DNA from: Myxococcales bacterium
GTDB lineage: Bacteria > Myxococcota > Bradymonadia > UBA7976 > UBA1532
NCBI GenBank assembly: GCA_020430675.1
Contig: JAGQJJ010000274.1
Location: 1 to 6,050 of the forward strand
Reading direction: 5' to 3'
DNA length: 6,050 nt
This document shows positions 1 to 5,562 of the stretch, in pieces (within the stretch, counting starts at the first letter, position 1; each line of letters opens with the position of its first letter). The notes beneath the pieces were generated by a model. It was not told the DNA's origin, did no database searches, and saw only the letters and a list, made by a program, of their open reading frames with translations. Made by a program: the position numbers and the translations under genes.

Positions 1-1280
1 CACGGCAGCGGGTGGCAGTAATCATCGGCTCCGCAGTAATAGCCGCCGGCGCATTCGTTGAACCGGCACCGCTGCAGGCAGACGCCCTCGTCGCAGATCT
101 CCTCGCCGGGGCACTCGGCGGCTTCATCGGTGCTGCCATCGCAGTCATCGTCCTGCCGGTTGCAGCGCTCAAGGCCGTTGGGGGTGGCGGGCTGCGCCGA
201 GCAGCTCAGGTAGGCGCCCTCGACGCACGCGCGGCGGCCTTCGTGGCAGTCCACCGAGCACGGCTCATCGGTGCCCTCGTCGACCGCGCCGTCGCCGTCG
301 TTGTCGATGGCGTCGCAGACCTCCTCGCGGTTGGGATCCGAAGGCGTGCAGTCCTCGGCGGGCTCGCCGTTGACGCATTCCTGCACGCCCGGGTTGCCCG
401 ACAGCGTGATGCACGGCACCTCGGCCTGCTCGTCGATGATGTGGTCGCAGTCGTTGTCGGCCCCGTCGCAGACCTCCATCGGGATGTCGCCGCCGAAGCA
501 CTCGCTGTAGCGGCCATCGACGCAGACCTGACGCCCCTCGCCGCAGCCCGTGTCGCAGGGCTGGTCGGCCACCATCTCGTCGATCATGCCGTCGCAGTCA
601 TTGTCGGCCCCGTCGCAGACCTCTTCGCTGGCCTGATCGGCGATGTCGGCGAGCACCTGGAAGAGATCCTGCCCGTTGTTGACCTGATAGGCCTGCCCGG
701 TGCCGCCCACCCGCGCCATCTCGTTGAGGGTGTTGCGGTCGACGCCGTTGCCGAAGCCGATGACAAAGACCGGGATTTCGGAGCCCAGGTACGCGGCCTG
801 CGCCGAGGCGATGGGGTTGCCGTTGCAGGTCTCCATGCCGTCGGTGATCATCACGATGAAGCTGCGCCGGTTCTGATCGCGAAGCTGCGTGAAATACGTG
901 GTCGCTTCGGTGATGGCGGCGCCGATCGGCGTGTTGTTGCCGCGCTCGGGCGCGGTGCGCGCGGCGAGCAGCTCCTGGCTGATGGCCTGGGCGTTTCCGG
1001 GCACGCACGGGTTGCGGATGGCCTCGTTGACCTGCACGCGGCAGTCGCCACCCCAGGGGAAGACCATCAAGCCGAACCGGATCTGGGGTTCGAAGACCCG
1101 AGTCATCTGGGTCACAGCATCGACCGCCTGGACCCACTTGTTGAACTCGAGCATCGAACCCGAGCGGTCGAGCACCAACAGCACGTTGGGGGTCTCGCAG
1201 GCGCCGGAGTTGACCTGAGCTGCCGCGGGGGCCGCGCTCAGGAGGAGGGCGAAGAGACAGGGCAGTGCAAAGCGGTGCAT
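1..1280 (-). CDS. Secreted VWA-domain protein with MopE-type Cys/Asp repeats (C-terminus beyond window)
   Basis: The ORF starts at ATG 1278-1280 (reverse strand) with AAGGAG four bases upstream, and stays open to the left edge (about 426 codons seen). Residues 1-21 form a signal peptide (MHRF, Leu/Ala-rich core, Ala-rich cleavage region before Q22), so the protein is exported; Cys8 is not in a lipobox. Residues about 28-215 are a von Willebrand factor A domain with an intact metal site: DRSGS at 38-42, T117 in NNTPIG and D147 in ITDG. Four repeats of the CDGxDNDCDGxxDE kind begin near residues 221, 270, 321 and 372, which matches the putative metal-binding MopE-type repeat of Myxococcota surface proteins. 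The third has Gly where the inner Cys is expected (NDGDG). A Cys-rich tail (CPGEEICDEGVCLQRC, then CAGGYYCGADDYC) follows. Domain calls are confident. The likely role, an envelope or extracellular metal-dependent adhesion or binding protein, is inferred; no partner is visible. Confidence 0.9.
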   Translation of the reverse strand, partial: MHRFALPCLFALLLSAAPAAAQVNSGACETPNVLLVLDRSGSMLEFNKWVQAVDAVTQMTRVFEPQIRFGLMVFPWGGDCRVQVNEAIRNPCVPGNAQAISQELLAARTAPERGNNTPIGAAITEATTYFTQLRDQNRRSFIVMITDGMETCNGNPIASAQAAYLGSEIPVFVIGFGNGVDRNTLNEMARVGGTGQAYQVNNGQDLFQVLADIADQASEEVCDGADNDCDGMIDEMVADQPCDTGCGEGRQVCVDGRYSECFGGDIPMEVCDGADNDCDHIIDEQAEVPCITLSGNPGVQECVNGEPAEDCTPSDPNREEVCDAIDNDGDGAVDEGTDEPCSVDCHEGRRACVEGAYLSCSAQPATPNGLERCNRQDDDCDGSTDEAAECPGEEICDEGVCLQRCRFNECAGGYYCGADDYCHPLP

Positions 1281-1389
1281 GCGGCTCCTTGGGCTCGGCG
1301 GCGCGGGCCGGCGCCGCTTGTCGGCAACTCGTCCCCGATGGTAAGTATCGCGACCTGCATTTTCATCAGAGATCACGCTCGGGGGATTC
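1281..1389. promoter_or_regulatory. Divergent control region between VWA gene and lipoprotein gene
   Basis: This 109-bp gap separates two divergent starts, so both promoters should lie here or just inside the genes. It contains the VWA gene's AAGGAG (complement of 1285-1290), a GC-only inverted repeat (1298-1317) and a less GC-rich stretch at about 1341-1380. I could not fit a convincing -35/-10 pair on either strand: TTGTCG at 1318-1323 has only poor -10 partners near GTAAGT at 1341-1346. An in-frame TAA at 1342-1344 fixes the upstream limit of the lipoprotein reading frame. Confidence 0.4.
1298..1317. repeat. GC-only inverted repeat (7-bp stem, 6-nt loop)
   Basis: GCGGCGC at 1298-1304 is the exact reverse complement of GCGCCGC at 1311-1317, with GGGCCG between. 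In a leftward transcript the hairpin would end seven bases before the AAGGAG of the VWA gene, so it could sit in that gene's 5' leader. There is no U-tract. Such palindromes also arise by chance in GC-rich DNA, so a role is unproven. Confidence 0.3.
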
Positions 1390-2742
1390 ATGGCGCTCTC
1401 CGCCTTCCGTTTCGCGGCCGCCCTTGGGTTGGCCGGCTTCTTGACCACCGGCTGCGACGACGGCGACAGCACCCCGCGGGTGGCCGACGCTGAGGTCGAC
1501 ATGCGGCGCCTCTCCGATGTTGCGACCATGCCCGACGCGACCGATATGGCGGTCGAGAGCGACATGGCGCCGTCCGACGACCTCGGGCCCACCCCGGATG
1601 CCGGCGACGATCGCCCACCATGCGAAGCCCGGGCCAACCTGGGGCTGCGCGCCTGGCCGACGCCGATCGCCGACCCGCAGACCTTCGCGCCCGACGCGCT
1701 CTGGAATGGCACGGAGTACGGCGTCTCGTGGCAGACCCCCGGCGGCCCGGCCGGGCTCGACATCATCCGCTTCCAGCGCTTCAACCGAACCGGCGAGGCC
1801 GTGGGCCAGCCGGCTGAGATCGGGTACGCCGAGCTGCCGCAGCACGCGGTAGCCTATAACGGCACCAACTTCCTGGTCGCCTGGATCGCCCGGCGCACCG
1901 CCGACACGGTCTTCGATGGCCTGCGCATCCGTCCGCTCGACGCCGCGGGCAACGCAGGCGGGGTCACCGTCGACCTGCCGCTGACGTTCGACGCCCGGCA
2001 GATGGACTTCGCGTGGGCCCCCCTCGGCGGCGGCATGCTGGTCTATACCCGGGGGCTCAACGGCGAAGGCGGCGTCTGGGCCATCGCGCTCGACGAGGGC
2101 CTCAACGCGAGCCCCGCGGTGCAGTTGACCCAGAGCCCCGCCCAGAGCCCGGCGGTTGCGTTCGGCGATGGCGTCTGGGGTGCCGCCTGGCTCGCGCGCG
2201 ATGGCGATGATCCCAACGAGCTGGCCTTCCGCCTGCTCAATGACCAGGGCACGCCCATCGGCGACGAGGCCCGCGTCGGCGGCGGCGGCATCGGCAACGT
2301 GCAGATGGCCTTCGGCGAGGGCATGGGCGTCTTCGGCGTCGCCTGGACGAAGCCCTTCGGCGCGGGCATCCCGCAGCCGGCGATCACCCTCGTCGACGGG
2401 GCCGGCGATCCGTTTGCCACGCCGCCGCTGCCCGGGGCCACCGGCGCGGCGCTCATCACCGACGTCGCCTTCCTGGCGCCCGACCGCTTTGCGATCGCAT
2501 GGCACCAGACGCTGCCCGGCGGCGCGCGGCAGCTTGGCATCAGCCGCATCACGCCGCAGGGCCTGATCTCGGAGCCGGTGGCGCTGCCGCTGCCCGAGGG
2601 CCACTCCCACCAAGGTCTGGTCCTCGGCGGCACGCTCACGCGCTTCACCGGGTGGTATACCGACGATCCCATGCCCGGCCCGGTCGGCTACTCCGACCAG
2701 ACCACGGTGCATGTCGGCCAGTTTGGCCCCTGCGGAGACTGA
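1390..2742 (+). CDS. Lipoprotein with Asp-rich linker and predicted seven-bladed beta-propeller
   Basis: This is a 450-residue protein. ATG 1390 is the first start codon after an in-frame TAA at 1342; the only SD-like sequence is GGGGGA at 1381-1386, which is close to the start. Residues 1-21 are a lipoprotein signal (hydrophobic 8-18, then LTTGC), with C22 the presumed lipidated Cys, followed by D23-D24. Residues 23-77 are a low-complexity linker rich in Asp, Pro, Ala and Met. From 78 on, one motif recurs about every 51 residues: WNGTEYGVSW (105), AYNGTNFLVAW (155), FAWAPLGGGMLVY (207), AFGDGVWGAAW (257), AFGEGMGVFGVAW (307), AFLAPDRFAIAW (360) and VLGGTLTRFTGW (411), each except the last followed by a strand and a D/N-x-x-G turn. 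Seven units suggest a seven-bladed beta-propeller. The only other cysteines are C78 and C448, at the two ends of this domain. Lipoprotein export is well supported, the fold is inferred and the ligand unknown. The next gene starts 4 bp later, suggesting co-transcription. Confidence 0.85.
   Translation: MALSAFRFAAALGLAGFLTTGCDDGDSTPRVADAEVDMRRLSDVATMPDATDMAVESDMAPSDDLGPTPDAGDDRPPCEARANLGLRAWPTPIADPQTFAPDALWNGTEYGVSWQTPGGPAGLDIIRFQRFNRTGEAVGQPAEIGYAELPQHAVAYNGTNFLVAWIARRTADTVFDGLRIRPLDAAGNAGGVTVDLPLTFDARQMDFAWAPLGGGMLVYTRGLNGEGGVWAIALDEGLNASPAVQLTQSPAQSPAVAFGDGVWGAAWLARDGDDPNELAFRLLNDQGTPIGDEARVGGGGIGNVQMAFGEGMGVFGVAWTKPFGAGIPQPAITLVDGAGDPFATPPLPGATGAALITDVAFLAPDRFAIAWHQTLPGGARQLGISRITPQGLISEPVALPLPEGHSHQGLVLGGTLTRFTGWYTDDPMPGPVGYSDQTTVHVGQFGPCGD
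2734..2737 (+). promoter_or_regulatory. Ribosome binding site that sets the GTG start at 2747
   Basis: GGAG lies inside the last codons of the lipoprotein gene, nine bases before GTG 2747. The only upstream in-frame ATG (2711) has no SD-like sequence before it and would overlap the previous gene by 32 bp. Confidence 0.6.
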
Positions 2743-2746
2743 TGCC

Positions 2747-3622
2747 GTGACAAAGCAGTCCGTCCAGCCGGCGGTCGTGGTGCATGGTGGCGCGTTCAGC
2801 ATCCCCGAGCGCTGGCGGGCGCCGGCGGCGGCGGCCTGCCGCGCGGCGGCCGAAACCGGCCACGCGGTGCTCATGCGAGGGGGCTCGGCGCTCGACGCGG
2901 TCTGCGCGGCCATCCGCGTGCTGGAAGACGCCCCCGTGCTCAACGCCGGGTGCGGCGCGGTGACCGACGCCGCCGGCCATGTGCGGCTCGACGCCTCGGT
3001 GATGCGCGGCGCCGATCTCGCCTGCGGCGCGGTGGCTTCGATCCCACCGACGCTGCACCCCATCGACCTCGCGCTCGCGGTGCTCGAGCACTCGCCGCAT
3101 ATCCTGCTCGTCGGCGATGGCGCCCTGGCCTGGGGCGCAGACTACGGCGTGCTGCCCTGCACCGAAGCGGACCTGCGGCCACCCGACACCCCCTCGCAGG
3201 ACATCGCCCGCGGGTGTGACACCGTCGGCGCCATCGCGATCGACGCCCATGGTCGCCTGGCCGCCGGCACCAGCACCGGCGGCACGCCCGATCGGCATCC
3301 GGCCCGGGTGGGCGACGCGCCGCTGATCGGCTGCGGCACCTATTGCGACGACCACGCGGGCGCCGCCAGCGCGACCGGCTGGGGCGAGGCGATCATTCGC
3401 GTGTCGCTCGGGCGGGCGGCGGTTGACGCGATGCGCGCGGGCGAGCCGCCCGAGACCGCGAGCCGGCGCCTGCTGGCCGAGATGGGTCGCCGCATCAACG
3501 GTCACGCGGGGCTGATCACGCTCGATCGGCTCGGCCGGGTCGGCGTCGCGCACACAACGCCCCAGATGGCCTGGGGCCTCGCCCGCGGCGGCGATGTGCG
3601 CTCAGGTTGGCAGGTGGGGTGA
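2747..3622 (+). CDS. iaaA: Isoaspartyl peptidase / plant-type L-asparaginase (Ntn hydrolase, family T2)
   Basis: The predicted protein has 291 residues from GTG 2747. It hydrolyses L-asparagine to aspartate and ammonia, and removes N-terminal isoaspartyl residues from damaged peptides. Family proteins are inactive precursors that cut themselves before a catalytic Thr to give alpha and beta subunits. Visible motifs are HGGA at 13-16, NAGCGAV at 66-72 (the Na-loop region), LDASVMRG, DTVGA with T159 as predicted nucleophile, and TSTGG at 175-179. Relative to T159, residues T177, R187, D190 and T210-G211 fall at the same spacing as T197, R207, D210 and T230-G231 relative to T179 in E. coli IaaA (positions recalled from the literature). 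Cleavage would give about 158 and 133 residues, slightly shorter than the E. coli enzyme (about 321 in total). No signal peptide is seen, so it is probably cytoplasmic. The 4-bp gap to the lipoprotein gene suggests one transcript. The gene symbol follows the E. coli orthologue; substrate preference cannot be read from sequence. Confidence 0.93.
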   Translation: MTKQSVQPAVVVHGGAFSIPERWRAPAAAACRAAAETGHAVLMRGGSALDAVCAAIRVLEDAPVLNAGCGAVTDAAGHVRLDASVMRGADLACGAVASIPPTLHPIDLALAVLEHSPHILLVGDGALAWGADYGVLPCTEADLRPPDTPSQDIARGCDTVGAIAIDAHGRLAAGTSTGGTPDRHPARVGDAPLIGCGTYCDDHAGAASATGWGEAIIRVSLGRAAVDAMRAGEPPETASRRLLAEMGRRINGHAGLITLDRLGRVGVAHTTPQMAWGLARGGDVRSGWQVG

Positions 3623-3636
3623 GCGCCCGAGGGCGC
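3623..3636. terminator. Palindrome between convergent stop codons, possible bidirectional terminator hairpin
   Basis: GCGCCC (3623-3628) and GGGCGC (3631-3636) are exact reverse complements. Folded as RNA this gives a 5-bp stem with a CGAG tetraloop on the plus strand. It fills most of the 16 bases between TGA 3620-3622 and the opposing stop at 3639-3641, so it would sit directly after both genes. No T-run follows on either side, so intrinsic termination would be weak at best. Confidence 0.4.
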
Positions 3637-3638
3637 GG

Positions 3639-4694
3639 TCAGGCGACCGAGACGCCGACGATGGTCTCGAGCAGGACGGCGGTCACCTGATACGGATCGG
3701 CGTTGGCGCAGGGCCGGCGATCTTCGAGGTAACCCTTGCCGTCGGTGCCGACGTGGGCGGGGATGCGCACCGAGGCGGTGCGGTCGCCGACGCCGTACTT
3801 GAACTCGTCGTAGCGGCAGGTCTCGTGACGGCCGGTCAGGCGCATCTCGTAGCCCTCGCCGTAGACCGCCAGGTGCTCACGCACTCGGCTGCGCAGCTTC
3901 TCGCAGCCCTCGACGATCGCCTTCATGCCGCCATCGGCGCGCATGGCCGCGGTCGAGAAGTTGGTGTGCGCGCCAGCGCCGTTCCAGTCGCCGGTCACCG
4001 GCTTGGCGTCGAGGGTGGCGCTGATGCCGAGATCCTCACCGACGCGATAGAGCAGCCAGCGGGCGAGCCACAGGTGGTCGGAGGTGGTCAGCGGATCGCT
4101 GTTGGGGCCGCCGACCTGGAACTCCCACTGCCCGGGCATGACCTCGGCGTTCACGCCGACGATGTTCAGCCCCGCGCGCAGGCAGGCCCGCAGGTGGCGC
4201 TCGACCATCTGACGGCCGTAGACCTCATCGGCGCCCACGCCGCAGTAGTACGGGCCCTGCGGCGCCGGAAAGCGGCGCTCCGAGCCGAAGCCAAGCGGCG
4301 ACGAGCCCTTGAACAGCGTGTATTCCTGCTCGATGCCGACCCACGCATCGGCCTTGTCGGCCCCCGCGGCGAGCACCGCGCGCAGATGAGCGCGGGTATT
4401 GGTCTCGTGCGGCCGGCCATCGGGGTAGAGCACCTCGCAGAGCACGAGGTAGCTGTCATTGCCTTCGCGAACCGGATCGGGCACGAGGCAGACGGGCATC
4501 AGCTTGCGATCGGAGTCGCCGCCCGACGCCTGGCCGGTCGACGAACCGTCGAAGCCCCACTCGGGCAGGTCGGACAGGGCCAGCGGCGCCTGCGCGGTCA
4601 GCGGGCGCTCGACGTCGACGATCTTGGTCTTCGACCGAACATGGCGGGTGGGATCCGCCCCGTCGATCCAGATGTACTCGGCGATGATGTTCAC
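3639..4694 (-). CDS. glnII: Glutamine synthetase, type II (GSII)
   Basis: This ATP-dependent enzyme joins ammonia to glutamate to make glutamine in the cytoplasm. The 351-residue length fits the short GSII class (eukaryotic, rhizobial and actinobacterial type) rather than GlnA-type GSI at about 470. Motifs in order: AEYIWIDG at 5-12; WGFDGSSTGQA at 46-56 (GS N-terminal signature); GIEQEYTLF at 120-128 with active-site Glu residues; NAEVMPGQWEFQVG at 182-195; DWNGAGAHTNFST at 236-248; DRTASVRIP at 304-312; YLEDRRPCANADPY at 322-335. The 304-312 and 322-335 segments differ slightly from the commoner NR/DRGASIRIP and RRPASNxDPY forms. GSII enzymes are not controlled by the adenylylation used for GSI. 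The start is GTG 4694 with AGGAG six bases upstream. The gene converges on the isoaspartyl peptidase gene and diverges from the membrane-protein gene, so it is probably transcribed alone from the promoter at about 4723-4752. Confidence 0.96.
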   Translation of the reverse strand: MNIIAEYIWIDGADPTRHVRSKTKIVDVERPLTAQAPLALSDLPEWGFDGSSTGQASGGDSDRKLMPVCLVPDPVREGNDSYLVLCEVLYPDGRPHETNTRAHLRAVLAAGADKADAWVGIEQEYTLFKGSSPLGFGSERRFPAPQGPYYCGVGADEVYGRQMVERHLRACLRAGLNIVGVNAEVMPGQWEFQVGGPNSDPLTTSDHLWLARWLLYRVGEDLGISATLDAKPVTGDWNGAGAHTNFSTAAMRADGGMKAIVEGCEKLRSRVREHLAVYGEGYEMRLTGRHETCRYDEFKYGVGDRTASVRIPAHVGTDGKGYLEDRRPCANADPYQVTAVLLETIVGVSVA

Positions 4695-4700
4695 TGTGGT

Positions 4701-4705
4701 CTCCT
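4701..4705 (-). promoter_or_regulatory. Ribosome binding site for the GTG start of glnII
   Basis: On the reverse strand AGGAG precedes GTG (4694-4692) by six bases. The encoded MNIIAEYIWIDG matches the usual N-terminus of GSII proteins, which supports this non-ATG start. Confidence 0.75.
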
Positions 4706-4722
4706 GAGGGTGACGCAGGCGT

Positions 4723-4752
4723 GATTTACGGCGGCATGACGCATCGTGTCAA
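4723..4752 (-). promoter_or_regulatory. Candidate sigma-70-type promoter for glnII
   Basis: Reading leftward, a perfect TTGACA (complement of 4752-4747) is followed after 18 bases by TAAATC (complement of 4728-4723), a weak -10 matching TATAAT at three positions. Transcription would begin near 4716, giving a leader of about 20 bases before GTG 4694, long enough to hold the AGGAG. Confidence 0.5.
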
Positions 4753-4817
4753 TGGGGAGGCCACCGAATTCACGCCCCCACGGGTGCGCCTTCAGGTGAA
4801 ACGAGCACGACGCATCG
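4738..4817 (+). repeat. 9-bp direct repeat GACGCATCG in the divergent control region
   Basis: GACGCATCG occurs at 4738-4746 and again at 4809-4817, 71 bp apart. The first copy lies in the spacer of the leftward promoter, next to its -35. The second ends four bases before the -35 of the rightward promoter. The positions would suit a shared regulator, but a 9-mer match in about 180 bp is only mildly improbable. Confidence 0.35.
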
Positions 4818-4821
4818 CTCT

Positions 4822-4849
4822 TTGAAAGCGGCGCGCCGTCGTGTGTAAT
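4822..4849 (+). promoter_or_regulatory. Candidate sigma-70-type promoter for the membrane protein/flavoprotein operon
   Basis: TTGAAA (4822-4827) and TGTAAT (4844-4849) each match the consensus at five of six positions with a 16-base spacer. Transcription would begin near 4856, about 20 bases before ATG 4876 and just ahead of AGGAG at 4866-4870. It is the best promoter match in the window. Confidence 0.6.
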
Positions 4850-4875
4850 GGACCGCGCACGAGAGAGGAGCCCCG

Positions 4876-5562
4876 ATGAACGAACCCGCCGCAGAAAGCG
4901 ACGGCCAGCCGCGCCCGCAGAAGGCTTCGGGCGGCGGCTGCCTCAAGGGCTGCGCGATCGCCACCGTCATCCTGCTGGTCATCGGGGCGGTCGGCGCGTT
5001 TGTGATCTACCAGAATGTCGGCACCTGGGCGCTCGATCTGGCCAGCACCGGCATCGACAAGGCGCTGTCCGAGAGCGACCTGCCCGATGACCAGCAGACG
5101 CGCATCCGGGCGCGGGTGGCCAAACTGCAGACCGACTACGAAGAGGGCCGCATCACCAGCGAGCAGCTCGTCGAGACCACCCGCGAGCTGGCCGAGAGCC
5201 CGCTGGTGCCCGCGGCCGGCGTGTACTTCTTCCAGCAGAAAGTCGTGCAGCCGTCCGGGCTGGCCCCCGAAGAGAAGCAGATGGCCGAGCGGTCACTGCA
5301 ACGCTTCGCCCGCGGGGTCTACGAGCGCACCATCCCCAGCGACAAGGTCGAAGACGTTCTGCTGCCGGTCTCGCGGCGCAAGGCCGACGGCAACCTGGAG
5401 CTCAAGGAGAACCCCACCGACGACGAAGTGCGCGAGTCGGTGCGGCGGGCCCACATGCACGCCGAGGCCGCCCAGGTGCCCGACGAGCCCTTCCAGATCG
5501 ACTTCGCCGACGAATTCGACCGAGCCGTCGAGCGCGGGCTCAGCCAGAAGGAGGGTGATTGA
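4876..5562 (+). CDS. Single-pass membrane protein of unknown function (CLKGC motif)
   Basis: The protein has 228 residues. ATG 4876 has AGGAG five bases upstream (4866-4870). I do not recognise a named family. Residues 1-21 are a hydrophilic Pro/Gly-rich N-terminus. C22-L-K-G-C26 directly precedes one membrane segment at about 26-45 (AIATVILLVIGAVGAFVIY). Positive residues R13, K16 and K24 before it suggest N-terminus inside and the rest outside the cytoplasm. Residues 60-108 look helical and charged, including RIRARVAKLQTDYEEGRIT and an Asp/Gln-rich turn at 68-74. A more hydrophobic stretch (about 109-124, LVPAAGVYFFQQKVV) follows, then LQRFARGVYE at 141-150 and an acidic C-terminus. The GGGCLKGC context is not a lipobox because no signal peptide precedes it. 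CLKGC before a transmembrane helix is something I recall from Planctomycete and myxobacterial hypothetical proteins; this is memory, not a search. It is translationally coupled to the flavoprotein downstream. Confidence 0.8.
   Translation: MNEPAAESDGQPRPQKASGGGCLKGCAIATVILLVIGAVGAFVIYQNVGTWALDLASTGIDKALSESDLPDDQQTRIRARVAKLQTDYEEGRITSEQLVETTRELAESPLVPAAGVYFFQQKVVQPSGLAPEEKQMAERSLQRFARGVYERTIPSDKVEDVLLPVSRRKADGNLELKENPTDDEVRESVRRAHMHAEAAQVPDEPFQIDFADEFDRAVERGLSQKEGD
5548..5554 (+). promoter_or_regulatory. Strong ribosome binding site for the TTG start at 5559
   Basis: AAGGAGG, within AAGGAGGGTGA, is a near-complete anti-SD complement inside the last codons of the membrane-protein gene. It ends four bases before TTG 5559-5561 and supports this rare start codon. 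Confidence 0.75.

Noticed and set aside
1240..1280. VWA protein as a lipoprotein through Cys8
   Set aside because: Cys8 lies in the middle of the hydrophobic core without a lipobox; an Ala-rich signal peptidase I site at residues 19-22 fits better.
12..1493. Long plus-strand open frame (493 codons) opposite the VWA gene
   Set aside because: Its product is low-complexity Ala/Val/Asp-rich with no domain, and it would overlap the lipoprotein start. The opposite strand encodes a clear signal peptide, VWA domain and repeats; this frame is open only because of GC-rich codon bias.
2711..2746. Upstream ATG start for the isoaspartyl peptidase
   Set aside because: No SD before it, a 32-bp overlap with the lipoprotein gene, and added residues not expected ahead of the HGG motif; GTG 2747 has GGAG at good spacing.
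1366..3063. Long minus-strand open frame (565 codons) opposite the lipoprotein and peptidase genes
   Set aside because: Gly/Arg/Ala-rich sequence without motifs, spanning two well-supported plus-strand genes.
2645..3553. Minus-strand open frame (302 codons) opposite the isoaspartyl peptidase
   Set aside because: The plus strand carries the full catalytic motif set of the peptidase; this frame is Arg/Ala/Gly-rich noise.
3594..4724. Plus-strand open frame (376 codons) opposite glnII
   Set aside because: glnII motifs are unambiguous on the minus strand; the antisense product resembles no family.
4749..4763. Sigma-54-like site upstream of glnII (TGGC ... TTGA on the minus strand)
   Set aside because: The GG-N10 spacing is right, but the -12 dinucleotide is GA instead of the near-invariant GC. 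It also overlaps a perfect TTGACA. No NtrC-type enhancer site was seen.
4770..4982. Small minus-strand open frame (70 codons) in the glnII upstream gap
   Set aside because: It would begin inside the membrane-protein gene and cross its promoter and ribosome binding site; no SD or domain seen.
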